Notes under the pieces: generated by a model
What the model saw: the letters and a program-made list of their open reading frames with translations, nothing else
What the model was told of the DNA's origin: nothing
The model's database searches: none
In this document: piece by piece, positions 1 through 5,984 of the stretch
Layout: the number at the start of each line of letters is the position of its first letter
Position numbering within the stretch: the first letter of the stretch is position 1
Made by a program: the position numbers and the translations under genes
Source: Pseudomonadota bacterium
GTDB taxonomy: Bacteria > Pseudomonadota > Gammaproteobacteria > CAMYNG01
Assembly (NCBI GenBank): GCA_020347585.1
Contig: CP070733.1
Coordinates: 1,636,381 to 1,643,225 of the forward strand
DNA length: 6,845 nucleotides
Direction of reading: 5' to 3'

Positions 1-728
1 AGGTGCAGCAGCGAGACTGGGTGCGCCTCGGCGGGGTTGCCGCCGATCACCAGCATCGCCTTGCTGCGGTGGATGTCGTTGTAGGAGTTCGTCATGGCAC
101 CGTAGCCCCAGGTGTTGGCGACGCCGGCGACCGTAGTGGAATGACAAATGCGCGCCTGGTGGTCGACGTTGTTGGTACCCCACATGGCGGCGAACTTGCG
201 GAACAGGTAGGCCTGCTCGTTGCTGTGCTTGGCCGAGCCCAGCCAGTACACGGAGTCGGGACCGGACTCTTTGCGGATCTGCAACATCCCGTCGCCGATC
301 TCGTCGATGGCCTGCTCCCACGACAAGCGTTTCCACTTGCCGCCTTCGAGCTTCATCGGATACTTGAGGCGCCGCTCGCCGATGCCATGCTCACGCACTG
401 AGGCGCCCTTGGAGCAGTGGGCACCCAGGTTAAACGGTGAGGCAAAATCGGGCTCCTGTCCGGTCCACACACCGTTTTGCACCTCCGCAATCACGCCGCA
501 CCCCACCGAGCAGTGTGTGCACACACTGCGCCGCACTTCGGTCTCGATGCCTTGCTTGGGACCGGTGCCCTTGGCCTGCACCTTTTTCATCATGCCCAGT
601 GGCAACATGCCGGCGACTGCGCTGCCGCCCAGCGCCAGGCCGGAGCGGCGCAGGAAGGTACGGCGATCCATTCCGCCGCTTTTGCCTGTTGCATCCCGAT
701 TGGTGTCACGCCTCTTAATAAGCTTCAT
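1..728 (-). CDS. fdhA: Formate dehydrogenase catalytic (alpha) subunit, FdnG-like, cysteine type; N-terminal part only
   Basis: This is the N-terminal 242 codons of a periplasmic molybdopterin formate dehydrogenase, which oxidises formate to CO2. The gene is cut by the left edge of the window. A Tat signal is visible (DRRTFLRRSG, residues 21-30, then a hydrophobic stretch). A 4Fe-4S site follows as CxxCxxxC (C70, C73, C77) plus C105 in HCSKG. The segment VDHQARICH (188-196) matches the active-site segment of E. coli FdnG, where selenocysteine is residue 196; here the residue is C195, so this is a cysteine enzyme. The ATG at 728 is preceded by GGGAGA at normal spacing. The later M20 (671) has a poor ribosome binding site and would sit directly before the twin arginines. 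It follows the Tat peptide gene by 38 nt, and the electron-transfer and membrane subunits would be expected beyond the left edge. Whether the metal is Mo or W cannot be told from this fragment. Confidence 0.95.
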   Translation of the reverse strand, partial: MKLIKRRDTNRDATGKSGGMDRRTFLRRSGLALGGSAVAGMLPLGMMKKVQAKGTGPKQGIETEVRRSVCTHCSVGCGVIAEVQNGVWTGQEPDFASPFNLGAHCSKGASVREHGIGERRLKYPMKLEGGKWKRLSWEQAIDEIGDGMLQIRKESGPDSVYWLGSAKHSNEQAYLFRKFAAMWGTNNVDHQARICHSTTVAGVANTWGYGAMTNSYNDIHRSKAMLVIGGNPAEAHPVSLLH

Positions 729-766
729 GGCGGTGTCTCCCGTAAGATTGACCGTCTGGAGTGCGC

Positions 767-979
767 TCAGAACCGCGCCTTGTCGTAATACGCACGGATA
801 TGTGCCGTTTCGCGATAGCCTTGCGGCTGCGCTGCCGGTGCCGAAGACGCCCCGGGCTCAGTGTCCGGCGCGGCAATTGCACCATGCGTTGCCACCGCCG
901 CCGTAGCCGCCCCGCTCACCGCCGCCATATTGCGCAGAAACCTGCGTCGGCTGCTTCTGCTTACCTTTGCCTCGCTCAT
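767..979 (-). CDS. Small Tat-targeted protein of formate dehydrogenase operons
   Basis: This is a 70-residue protein with a clear twin-arginine motif (SRRRFLRN, residues 10-17). An alanine-rich hydrophobic stretch follows (about 18-37), then a short Ala/Pro spacer, then a C-terminal tail GYRETAHIRAYYDKARF (54-70). It matches the known family of very short Tat-target proteins encoded beside formate dehydrogenase genes, whose role is not established. A function as a small companion of the exported enzyme is an inference. The ATG at 979 is chosen because GGGAGG lies 5 nt upstream. An in-frame GTG at 997 would swallow that ribosome binding site. It lies between the chaperone gene (39-nt gap) and the catalytic subunit gene (38-nt gap), so it is probably co-transcribed with both. 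After signal cleavage only about 30 residues would remain, or the hydrophobic stretch could stay as a membrane anchor. Confidence 0.85.
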   Translation of the reverse strand: MSEAKVSRSSRRRFLRNMAAVSGAATAAVATHGAIAAPDTEPGASSAPAAQPQGYRETAHIRAYYDKARF

Positions 980-1018
980 AACCGCCTCCCGTGTCACTCG
1001 CCGTGCCCAATGCCGCCG

Positions 1019-1678
1019 CTAGACGAGCATTGCCAGATACTGCTGTTCCGTAGCCATAAACACTTCGCCCAGTCCACCGACCGAACGGTAGAAGTTCGCC
1101 GAGCGTGCCTGCTGCACATCGCGGAAGAAGGCACCCGCCCACGGTGCGATGTGCTGCGCGAAAAAACTGCTTTGAAACGCTAGCGCATCATGACCGCCCT
1201 CACTGATGAGGATTGCCATCACCTCGCACAGCGCCGCAATATGATCCTCGGGCTCGTGCACATCCCCCTGACGCGCAATTCCCAGTCGCGTCAGGTCCGC
1301 GCGCAACTGCGCCAGCGGCCGGTCCATCAGGAACCCGGTCAGGTACCACGACCCATATGGCATCAACTCGCCGCGGCTGATCCCGACAAAGCAGTCGTGG
1401 TACTCGTCGTTGATCTGCGCGGCACCGGAGTGCTCACTTGCCAGGCGCAGCAACCGCCAGTGCACCGCCATTGCCCCTTCCCCTTCAGTGCTGGGGTCGA
1501 TCTGGCGCAGCAGTCCCAGCAACTCATCACCCGGTGGTGCGGCAAGCAGCGCCGCTAGCAGGCTCCAGGTGTTGGCTCGCAGAGCATCTTCCGTCGGGAG
1601 TGCAGGTATCGTTTCCGGCACGGTATCGGCGGTTGCTGTCTGCGCAGTCGGGCTCATCGCGTTGCGCTTTGGCGCCAT
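1019..1678 (-). CDS. TorD/DmsD/NarJ-family chaperone for formate dehydrogenase
   Basis: A 219-residue, mostly helical cytoplasmic protein of the TorD-like redox enzyme maturation family. The family signature ExPxDH is present as HEPEDH (141-146), followed by a helix (IAALCEVMAILI). The preceding segment MPYGSWYLTGFLMDRPLAQLR (106-126) also fits the family. These proteins bind the Tat signal or body of a molybdoenzyme, delay export until cofactor is inserted, and protect the apoprotein. The likely client is the catalytic subunit encoded two genes downstream, and perhaps also the short Tat peptide between them. Residues 1-30 are poorly structured and rich in Thr, Pro and Ala. AAGGAG lies 7 nt before the ATG at 1678; an adjacent ATG at 1681 is only 4 nt away and is the alternative start. 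The open frame continues upstream to 1729 without a good ribosome binding site. Confidence 0.9.
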   Translation of the reverse strand: MAPKRNAMSPTAQTATADTVPETIPALPTEDALRANTWSLLAALLAAPPGDELLGLLRQIDPSTEGEGAMAVHWRLLRLASEHSGAAQINDEYHDCFVGISRGELMPYGSWYLTGFLMDRPLAQLRADLTRLGIARQGDVHEPEDHIAALCEVMAILISEGGHDALAFQSSFFAQHIAPWAGAFFRDVQQARSANFYRSVGGLGEVFMATEQQYLAMLV

Positions 1679-1681
1679 CAT

Positions 1682-1833
1682 CGGTCTCCTTACGTAGAGC
1701 AATCCACATGCCATGGAACGGCAGAACAAAACGACAAGAACAAACCCATCTCGGCAATCCGGCCACGGTCACGCCAACGCAGGTGCGACAAACTGACGCC
1801 ATGGCTGTCCCCATGCGCCAGGATGTCGCAGCA
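1682..1833 (-). other. Intercistronic gap with possible RNA structure
   Basis: This gap between the ferredoxin-type gene and the chaperone gene is far longer than the other junctions in the operon. Just after the ferredoxin gene stop, a perfect 7-bp inverted repeat (TGCGACA at 1784-1790, TGTCGCA at 1824-1830) encloses a small hairpin (CATGG 1800-1804, CCATG 1811-1815). There is no U-run, so it is not a standard intrinsic terminator. A direct repeat AGAACAAA occurs at 1723-1730 and 1737-1744 on the plus strand, spaced 14 nt. I could not find a convincing -35/-10 pair for the chaperone gene, nor a believable small gene. A processing site or an internal promoter of another class remains possible. 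Confidence 0.35.
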
Positions 1834-3615
1834 TCACGCCCCGTGGCCGGCCCCGGGGCGGGCCGTCTCGTGCGCAAACATGTCTCGCACGCGGCAGTCC
1901 TCGCACATGCGAATGCGGCGCAGCGCGGCGTCATCGCGGAACATCCAGTGGCCGCGCAGTTTTTGCTCCATGCGCTCCATCACCTTACGGCTCGCAAAGG
2001 GCTTGCCGCAGGCAATGCAGTTAAAGGGCTCCTCCTCATAGAGCACGCGTGCGACGCGACGTTTGTCGGCGTCAAACAGGTAGCGTGGCGCTGGGCCAAT
2101 GGCGTTCTCGGGGCAACTGCGGGCGCAAAGTCCACACTGCACGCAGTTGTCTTCGATGAAACGCAGCTGCGGGCGGTCGTCGCCGGCCACCAGCGCGCGG
2201 GTCGGGCACTGCGAGGCACAGGCCATGCACAGCGTGCAGCTTTGCTGGTTAAGCCACACCTCGCCGAATGGTGCGCCGGCGGGCAGGGACACCATCGGCC
2301 GCGGCTGCGGCGCGTGGGCGTAGAGGTGGTCGATCGCCAGGCGCAGGTTGGTGCGCTTCTCGTCGAACGGCGCAAACGACCCCGCCGCAATCGGCGACGG
2401 CGCGGGCAAGTCGCCAAGCGCATCGATCAGCGCAGCATCAGAGTCGTGCAGATGCAGTTGCAGGCGCTCTTGCGAAAAGCCCATGGCCTCGAGCACGGGG
2501 CGGGCAAAGGACAACTGGCTACGCAGCTCACGCAGCATAGACGGTGCGGTATCCGGCTCTGCCAAAAGCACCACGTGGCCTGCACCCCAAGCCAGCGCCC
2601 CAAACCAGGTCTCCATGCCGACAGCGCCGATTTCCTCAACCGCAATCGGCAGCACCGAGTGCGGCAGCCGCGGCGCGATCGCCGACAGCGCCGCCGCGCC
2701 GTCCGCGCCGTAGAACAGCACGCACGCGTTGCTGCCCCCGGCTTCCCGATAAGCGGCGAGCGCGGCCCGCAGCGTACCGAGCAGGTACGCCGGTGGGGGG
2801 TAGACATACTGAATGGCGCCCGTGGGACAGGCAGTTGCACAACTGCCGCCACCCTGGCACAGGTTTGGGTTGACCTCGATGCGCTCGCCCACCGAGGTGA
2901 TCGCCAGAGTCGGACAGGCATCGAGACAGCGGGTGCAACCCGTGATACCGCTCCTGCCGTGGGCACATATGCCCGGGTCGTAGCGAAAATACTTCGGCTT
3001 CTCGAATTCGCCTACCATAGCCGGCATCTCGTCGAGTACGCGACGCAAGGCGACCGCATCGGCGCCGGGTGCAAAGTAGCCCGGGGGCAGACGCTCGGCC
3101 TGCCTGAACGGCGGTTCGCTCAGATCCAGCACTAGGTCGAACACACCCGGCTTGCCGGACAACAATTCACAAATATCCGCGTCATCACCCGCCACGGTGA
3201 CGAGTGCATGGAACTCACCGAGATGGCCGTTGAGACGCGCCAGCGGCACGTGAACAACGTCGATGCCGTCCACCACGTGCGTCAGCGCATCGTAATCACT
3301 GGGTGGTGCATCCTGTGCCGTCCGTGCGGATTGGCCCAGCCGTGAACCGCCCGTGTCGACCAACACCGTGCAGGTCAATTGCGTCGAAAGGGCGCGCGCT
3401 GCTTCCAGCGCCCGGGCCTCGCTGCCGAGGACCAGCGCGCGGCCGGCGGAACGATACACCACCAGTTCCGGCGGTTCACCTTCGGCCTCGGTCAGCTTGC
3501 GCAGCGCTGCCGCACGCGCCCTAGTCTGCGGGTCGTTCCCTGCAACCGATGCTTGTAGCAGCGACGCCGCCAACTCGTAGTCAACGAGCGTAACTTCAAG
3601 CGTTTGATGGTTCAT
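1834..3615 (-). CDS. Multi-cluster 4Fe-4S ferredoxin-type protein of formate dehydrogenase operons
   Basis: A 593-residue soluble protein with no signal peptide or membrane segment, probably cytoplasmic. Residues 1-200 lack a cysteine motif. A first ferredoxin-like block has C217, C227xxC230xxxC234P and C253, C259, C263P. A middle region (about 295-400) with VEEIGAVGMETWFGALAWGA (326-345) resembles a nucleotide- or hydrogenase-subunit-like alpha/beta fold, which is only an impression. A second block carries two full motifs, C460xxC463xxC466xxxC470P and C491xxC494xxC497xxxC501P. The tail has two CxxC pairs (C533/C536, C571/C574) that could bind zinc or another cluster. Such proteins are commonly encoded with formate dehydrogenase, but their partner and electron path are not established. 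The start at 3615 lies inside the end of the DUF3306 gene (20-bp overlap). GGAG is 10 nt upstream; an ATG at 3621 is only 4 nt from it. Confidence 0.88.
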   Translation of the reverse strand: MNHQTLEVTLVDYELAASLLQASVAGNDPQTRARAAALRKLTEAEGEPPELVVYRSAGRALVLGSEARALEAARALSTQLTCTVLVDTGGSRLGQSARTAQDAPPSDYDALTHVVDGIDVVHVPLARLNGHLGEFHALVTVAGDDADICELLSGKPGVFDLVLDLSEPPFRQAERLPPGYFAPGADAVALRRVLDEMPAMVGEFEKPKYFRYDPGICAHGRSGITGCTRCLDACPTLAITSVGERIEVNPNLCQGGGSCATACPTGAIQYVYPPPAYLLGTLRAALAAYREAGGSNACVLFYGADGAAALSAIAPRLPHSVLPIAVEEIGAVGMETWFGALAWGAGHVVLLAEPDTAPSMLRELRSQLSFARPVLEAMGFSQERLQLHLHDSDAALIDALGDLPAPSPIAAGSFAPFDEKRTNLRLAIDHLYAHAPQPRPMVSLPAGAPFGEVWLNQQSCTLCMACASQCPTRALVAGDDRPQLRFIEDNCVQCGLCARSCPENAIGPAPRYLFDADKRRVARVLYEEEPFNCIACGKPFASRKVMERMEQKLRGHWMFRDDAALRRIRMCEDCRVRDMFAHETARPGAGHGA

Positions 3616-4156
3616 CGTCATCACTCTCCGCGTCGGCGTCCTCTTGCAGTTCATCGGCAGCAAGCGCATCGGGCGTTTCGTCCTCACCCGCGTCGTGGTC
3701 CACAGCCTGTGCTGGGGCCCCCGCCCGCGCCTCTTCCCTATGTTGCTTCGCCAGTCGCTCACGTAACTCGTGCACGGCGGTACCGGCGATCACCTCCACC
3801 TCGCGGAAATCCTCCGCATAATCGTCCAGGCCGTCGCACACGTTGAACTTCGCGCTGCTAAACACCCGGCGCAGCGCCTGGCGGCGAAGCTCGGCACTAA
3901 CCTTCGGCGACATGAAACCGCTGAGGTCGCTGTCCGGGGCAAGTGAGTCCAGTGGCGGCAGTACCGGCTCAGGCGCATCGTCGGTGGCAGAACTGTCATG
4001 CTGCACGTGCCAGTCGCTGCGCGGTAGTTTCGTTGCCTCGGGCGCAATATCGTGCACGGCCTCGCGCTTGCGACGCGACCAGCGTGCAAGGAAATTCTCG
4101 TTTTCAGGCGGATTTATCGGCACGCGCGTGTCGATTCCGGGACGCTTTGCCGGCAC
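3596..4156 (-). CDS. DUF3306 family protein
   Basis: A protein of about 186 residues with the hallmarks of the DUF3306 family. The N-terminal motif is NFLARWSRRKREA (21-33) and the conserved core is LRRQALRRVF...FNVCDGLDDYAEDF (90-117). The C-terminal third (about 140-186) is acidic and low in complexity, ending in a run of Asp/Glu. There is no signal peptide or membrane segment. The family is found next to formate dehydrogenase genes and has no established function. The start is not an ATG. The GTG at 4156 has GGAGG about 9 nt upstream and is preferred; a GTG at 4123 gives 175 residues and begins nearer the conserved motif, but its ribosome binding site is weak. Either start overlaps the end of the DUF3305 gene (53 or 20 bp), and the 3' end overlaps the ferredoxin-type gene, so translational coupling is likely. 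Confidence 0.82.
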   Translation of the reverse strand: MPAKRPGIDTRVPINPPENENFLARWSRRKREAVHDIAPEATKLPRSDWHVQHDSSATDDAPEPVLPPLDSLAPDSDLSGFMSPKVSAELRRQALRRVFSSAKFNVCDGLDDYAEDFREVEVIAGTAVHELRERLAKQHREEARAGAPAQAVDHDAGEDETPDALAADELQEDADAESDDDEPSNA

Positions 4157-4649
4157 TTGCGGATTCCTCCGTCCAATTCTTGCGTTGGCGCTTTTTCGGC
4201 TGCTGTGGGCGGTAGTAGTGCACCACAAAGTTTTCGACCCGCTTGTACAACTCGGCAGGCATCGGCGCCGACAACACCAGGTCATCGGCCTCAGAGAACG
4301 AAGTGGCTTCGTCACCGTCCACGGTGACAAGGAAGGGATGGGGCTCGCGGTTCTCGTCCTCACGGCACACGGCAAACACTAGCGGGTTCACGCCCATGAG
4401 GTTGTGCCAGTAATCCTCCGCGCTGTCGCGGTGCAGCGTGAGCGTGTATCCCGGCCAAAGGTAACGACGGTACGCGGTGTCCGCGTGTATCAACCGGCGC
4501 CCGGCGTCGTGGGCCGCGAGCGGCTCGCCCACCACCACCCCCAGCAGCTCCCAGCGCACGCTTGACCAGCGCCCACTTGTGACATCCTGGCGCTGCAACA
4601 CCACTGACACTGAAACGCTGTTGGCAATCGTTGGTTCGCCGACGCTCAT
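4104..4649 (-). CDS. DUF3305 family protein
   Basis: A 181-residue protein and the first gene of the leftward operon. It fits the DUF3305 family: an N-terminal beta-rich segment VSVSVVLQRQDVTSGRWSSVRW (12-33), then YRRYLWPGYTLTLHRDSAEDYWHNL (60-84) and a VFAVCR strand (91-96). The C-terminal tail (about 150-181) is basic and disordered, in contrast to the acidic tail of the adjacent DUF3306 protein. Charge pairing between the two is therefore conceivable (inference). No cysteine cluster, signal peptide or membrane segment is visible. Function is unknown; its constant company with DUF3306 and the ferredoxin-type gene suggests a maturation or electron-transfer accessory role for formate dehydrogenase. 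The ATG at 4649 is chosen because GGGAGA lies 6 nt upstream. The open frame extends to 4733, but that portion runs through the 5' leader hairpin. Confidence 0.85.
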   Translation of the reverse strand: MSVGEPTIANSVSVSVVLQRQDVTSGRWSSVRWELLGVVVGEPLAAHDAGRRLIHADTAYRRYLWPGYTLTLHRDSAEDYWHNLMGVNPLVFAVCREDENREPHPFLVTVDGDEATSFSEADDLVLSAPMPAELYKRVENFVVHYYRPQQPKKRQRKNWTEESASAGKASRNRHARADKSA

Positions 4650-4711
4650 GCTCGCTCTCCCACCTGCAGGAGCGAGGTGCAAAACGCATACCATCGCGGT
4701 GCGGCATGTGG

Positions 4712-4749
4712 GACGCCGCCTGCCCTCGGGCAATAGGCGGCGCGGCGTC
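4712..4749 (-). repeat. GC-rich inverted repeat in the leader of the fdh operon
   Basis: GACGCCGC at 4712-4719 is matched by its exact complement GCGGCGTC at 4742-4749. An alternative inner stem GCCGCCT (4715-4721) / AGGCGGC (4735-4741) has a 13-nt loop that itself contains GCCC and GGGC. If the proposed promoter is right, this lies in the 5' leader, about 60 nt before the DUF3305 start codon. No U-run follows, so it is not a standard terminator. It may stabilise the message or serve as a protein-binding site. Confidence 0.4.
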
Positions 4750-4755
4750 TCGCCA

Positions 4756-4774
4756 CTGGTACAAAATAAACCAG
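4756..4774. promoter_or_regulatory. Small palindrome overlapping the -10 box (possible operator)
   Basis: CTGGT (4756-4760) and ACCAG (4770-4774) form a 5-bp inverted repeat around an AT-rich 9-nt centre in an otherwise GC-rich region. It covers the proposed -10 hexamer of the leftward promoter, which is where a repressor could act. It does not match the FNR consensus (TTGAT-N4-ATCAA). The arms are short and could be chance. Confidence 0.2.
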
Positions 4775-4794
4775 CGCTATCGCGGGTGGGTCAA
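4765..4794 (-). promoter_or_regulatory. Probable sigma70-type promoter of the formate dehydrogenase operon
   Basis: Reading leftward, TTGACC (4794-4789) matches five of six bases of the -35 consensus. TTTATT (4770-4765) matches four of six bases of the -10 consensus, with an 18-nt spacer. Transcription would begin near 4758 and give a leader of about 110 nt before the DUF3305 start codon. The AT-rich -10 stands out in a GC-rich spacer. This is sequence matching by eye only. Confidence 0.4.
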
Positions 4795-4831
4795 TCTGAC
4801 GCAACAACGCCCACCGCGCCCGAAGCGTCAG
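4781..4831 (+). promoter_or_regulatory. Imperfect hairpin with possible pseudoknot upstream of moaA
   Basis: CGCGGGTGGG (4781-4790) pairs with CCCACCGCG (4810-4818) as nine base pairs with one bulged G. Within its 19-nt loop, CTGACGC (4796-4802) is exactly complementary to GCGTCAG (4825-4831) just downstream, the geometry of an H-type pseudoknot. If transcribed it would lie in the moaA leader. At DNA level it touches the -35 box of the leftward promoter, so it could instead be an operator. I could not match it to the conserved parts of the molybdenum cofactor riboswitch that precedes moaA in some bacteria. Confidence 0.3.
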
Positions 4832-4948
4832 TCTGGCGTTTCGCAGTGTTTGTGCGGCGAATAGTCCGCTGGCACGGCGAGGTACACTTCTTGCAGCCGT
4901 CGAAAACGAGATACTCACCGGTACTCGGCACACAAGGACCTTCGCAAC

Positions 4949-5977
4949 GTGAGCACACTGCCGCCGCTGAAAGAAACCGGCACTGCAGGTAGTGCACTGG
5001 TCGATCGTTTTGACCGGCGCGTCACTTACCTGCGCATGTCGGTGACGGACCGCTGCGATTTTCGCTGCGTGTACTGCATGAGCGAGCAGATGACCTTTGT
5101 ACCGCGCGCGCAGTTGCTGACCCTGGAAGAACTGTTGTTCGTCGGGCGCACGTTCACCGAACTTGGCGTGACCAAGATACGCGTCACCGGCGGTGAACCG
5201 TTGGTCCGGCGCAACATCCTGTGGCTGTTGCAACGTCTTGGCGCCCTGGCGAACCTTCACGAACTGGTCCTGACCACCAACGGCTCGCAGCTTGAGAAAA
5301 TGGCCCCGGCACTGCGCGCGGCCGGGGTGCGGCGCATCAACATTAGCCTCGACAGCCTGCGCCCCGAGCGCTTCCGGCGACTGACGCGCGTCGGCGATCT
5401 TGACAAGGTGCTGCGCGGAGTCGACGCGGCGCTTGCGGCGGGCTTCGACAAAGTCAAGCTCAACGCCGTAATCCTCAAGCACCGTAACCACGACGAGGTG
5501 CCGGCACTGGTGCGTTTTGCCGTCGATCACGGCATAGACATCGCGTTTATCGAGGAGATGCCGCTGGGGCGCATCGACGACCACGACCGCGCTGAACTGT
5601 TTTACCCGAGCGATAGCATACTCGCGGACCTGCGGCCGCACTTCACACTGCTACCCACCACGCGCGATACCGGCGGGCCGGCACGCTACCACCGCGTGGC
5701 CGGCACTGACAGCCACGTGGGCTTCATTTCGCCCCATAGCCACAATTTCTGCGCCAGATGTAACCGCGTGCGGCTGACTGCCGAGGGTCGCCTGCTGCTG
5801 TGCCTGGGCCAGGAACACTCGGCGGACCTGCGCCGCGTAGTGCGCGCCTGGCCGCAGGACAAACGCCGGCTAGAGCAGGCCATCGCCGATGCCATGTCGA
5901 TCAAACCCCAGGGGCACGAGTTCGATCTCGTCGCGCGCCCGGTCATTTTGCGGCATATGAACACCACCGGCGGCTGA
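4949..5977 (+). CDS. moaA: GTP 3',8-cyclase MoaA (molybdenum cofactor biosynthesis)
   Basis: A full-length 342-residue radical SAM enzyme. MoaA works in the cytoplasm and, with MoaC, converts GTP into cyclic pyranopterin monophosphate, the first step of molybdopterin synthesis. The radical SAM cluster motif CxxxCxxC is at C36, C40, C43, and the SAM-contacting GGEP is at 81-84. The second, substrate-side 4Fe-4S site is CARCNRVRLTAEGRLLLC (C268, C271, C285). The protein ends in Gly-Gly (341-342), as MoaA proteins do. The start is a GTG at 4949 with AAGGA about 10 nt upstream. The next in-frame ATG (M30) would remove part of the conserved N-terminal region. It is transcribed away from the fdh operon and is followed by fdhD after 7 nt. 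It supplies the pterin cofactor that the neighbouring formate dehydrogenase needs. Confidence 0.97.
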   Translation: MSTLPPLKETGTAGSALVDRFDRRVTYLRMSVTDRCDFRCVYCMSEQMTFVPRAQLLTLEELLFVGRTFTELGVTKIRVTGGEPLVRRNILWLLQRLGALANLHELVLTTNGSQLEKMAPALRAAGVRRINISLDSLRPERFRRLTRVGDLDKVLRGVDAALAAGFDKVKLNAVILKHRNHDEVPALVRFAVDHGIDIAFIEEMPLGRIDDHDRAELFYPSDSILADLRPHFTLLPTTRDTGGPARYHRVAGTDSHVGFISPHSHNFCARCNRVRLTAEGRLLLCLGQEHSADLRRVVRAWPQDKRRLEQAIADAMSIKPQGHEFDLVARPVILRHMNTTGG

Positions 5978-5984
5978 TGCAACG

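Larger units (their letters stand above)
4650..4948. other. Divergent regulatory spacer between the fdh operon and moaA-fdhD
   Basis: This 299-bp spacer separates two divergent transcription units and contains no believable gene. From left to right it holds a GC-rich inverted repeat in the presumed leader of the leftward operon (4712-4749), a probable leftward promoter (4765-4794) with a small palindrome over its -10 box (4756-4774), and a long imperfect hairpin with a further downstream pairing (4781-4831). About 115 nt follow, leading to moaA. In that last part I see no strong sigma70 promoter; GATACT at 4910-4915 is the best -10-like hexamer but lacks a good -35 partner. The other elements are described separately. 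Confidence 0.6.

Noticed and set aside
1784..1830. Intrinsic terminator after the ferredoxin-type gene
   Set aside because: The stem is interrupted by large internal loops and no U-run follows, so it was listed only as possible structure.
1527..1934. Possible small cysteine-containing gene in the gap before the chaperone gene
   Set aside because: The open frame spans the end of the ferredoxin gene and the start of the chaperone gene in another frame, has no ribosome binding site at its ATGs, and shows no family resemblance.
1438..3135. Long rightward open frame of 565 codons
   Set aside because: It lies opposite the ferredoxin-type gene, whose cysteine motifs and family resemblance are clear. 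The translated product is rich in Arg, His and Ala with no recognisable domain, as expected for an antisense shadow in GC-rich DNA.
4765..4794. FNR-type site at the fdh promoter
   Set aside because: The TTGAC half-site is not followed by a matching ATCAA half at the correct spacing.
4872..4895. Possible sigma54 promoter (TGGCAC ... TTGCA) before moaA
   Set aside because: The two halves are separated by 15 nt rather than the 5 nt required by the -24/-12 consensus.
4888..4915. Sigma70 promoter for moaA using TTCTTG and GATACT
   Set aside because: The -10 is acceptable, but the -35 matches only two bases and TTGCAG nearby has a 13-nt spacer. Too weak to annotate.
4646..5641. Leftward open frame of 331 codons antisense to moaA
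   Set aside because: moaA is unmistakable on the other strand. The antisense product shows no motif, and the frame runs through the regulatory spacer and past the DUF3305 start.
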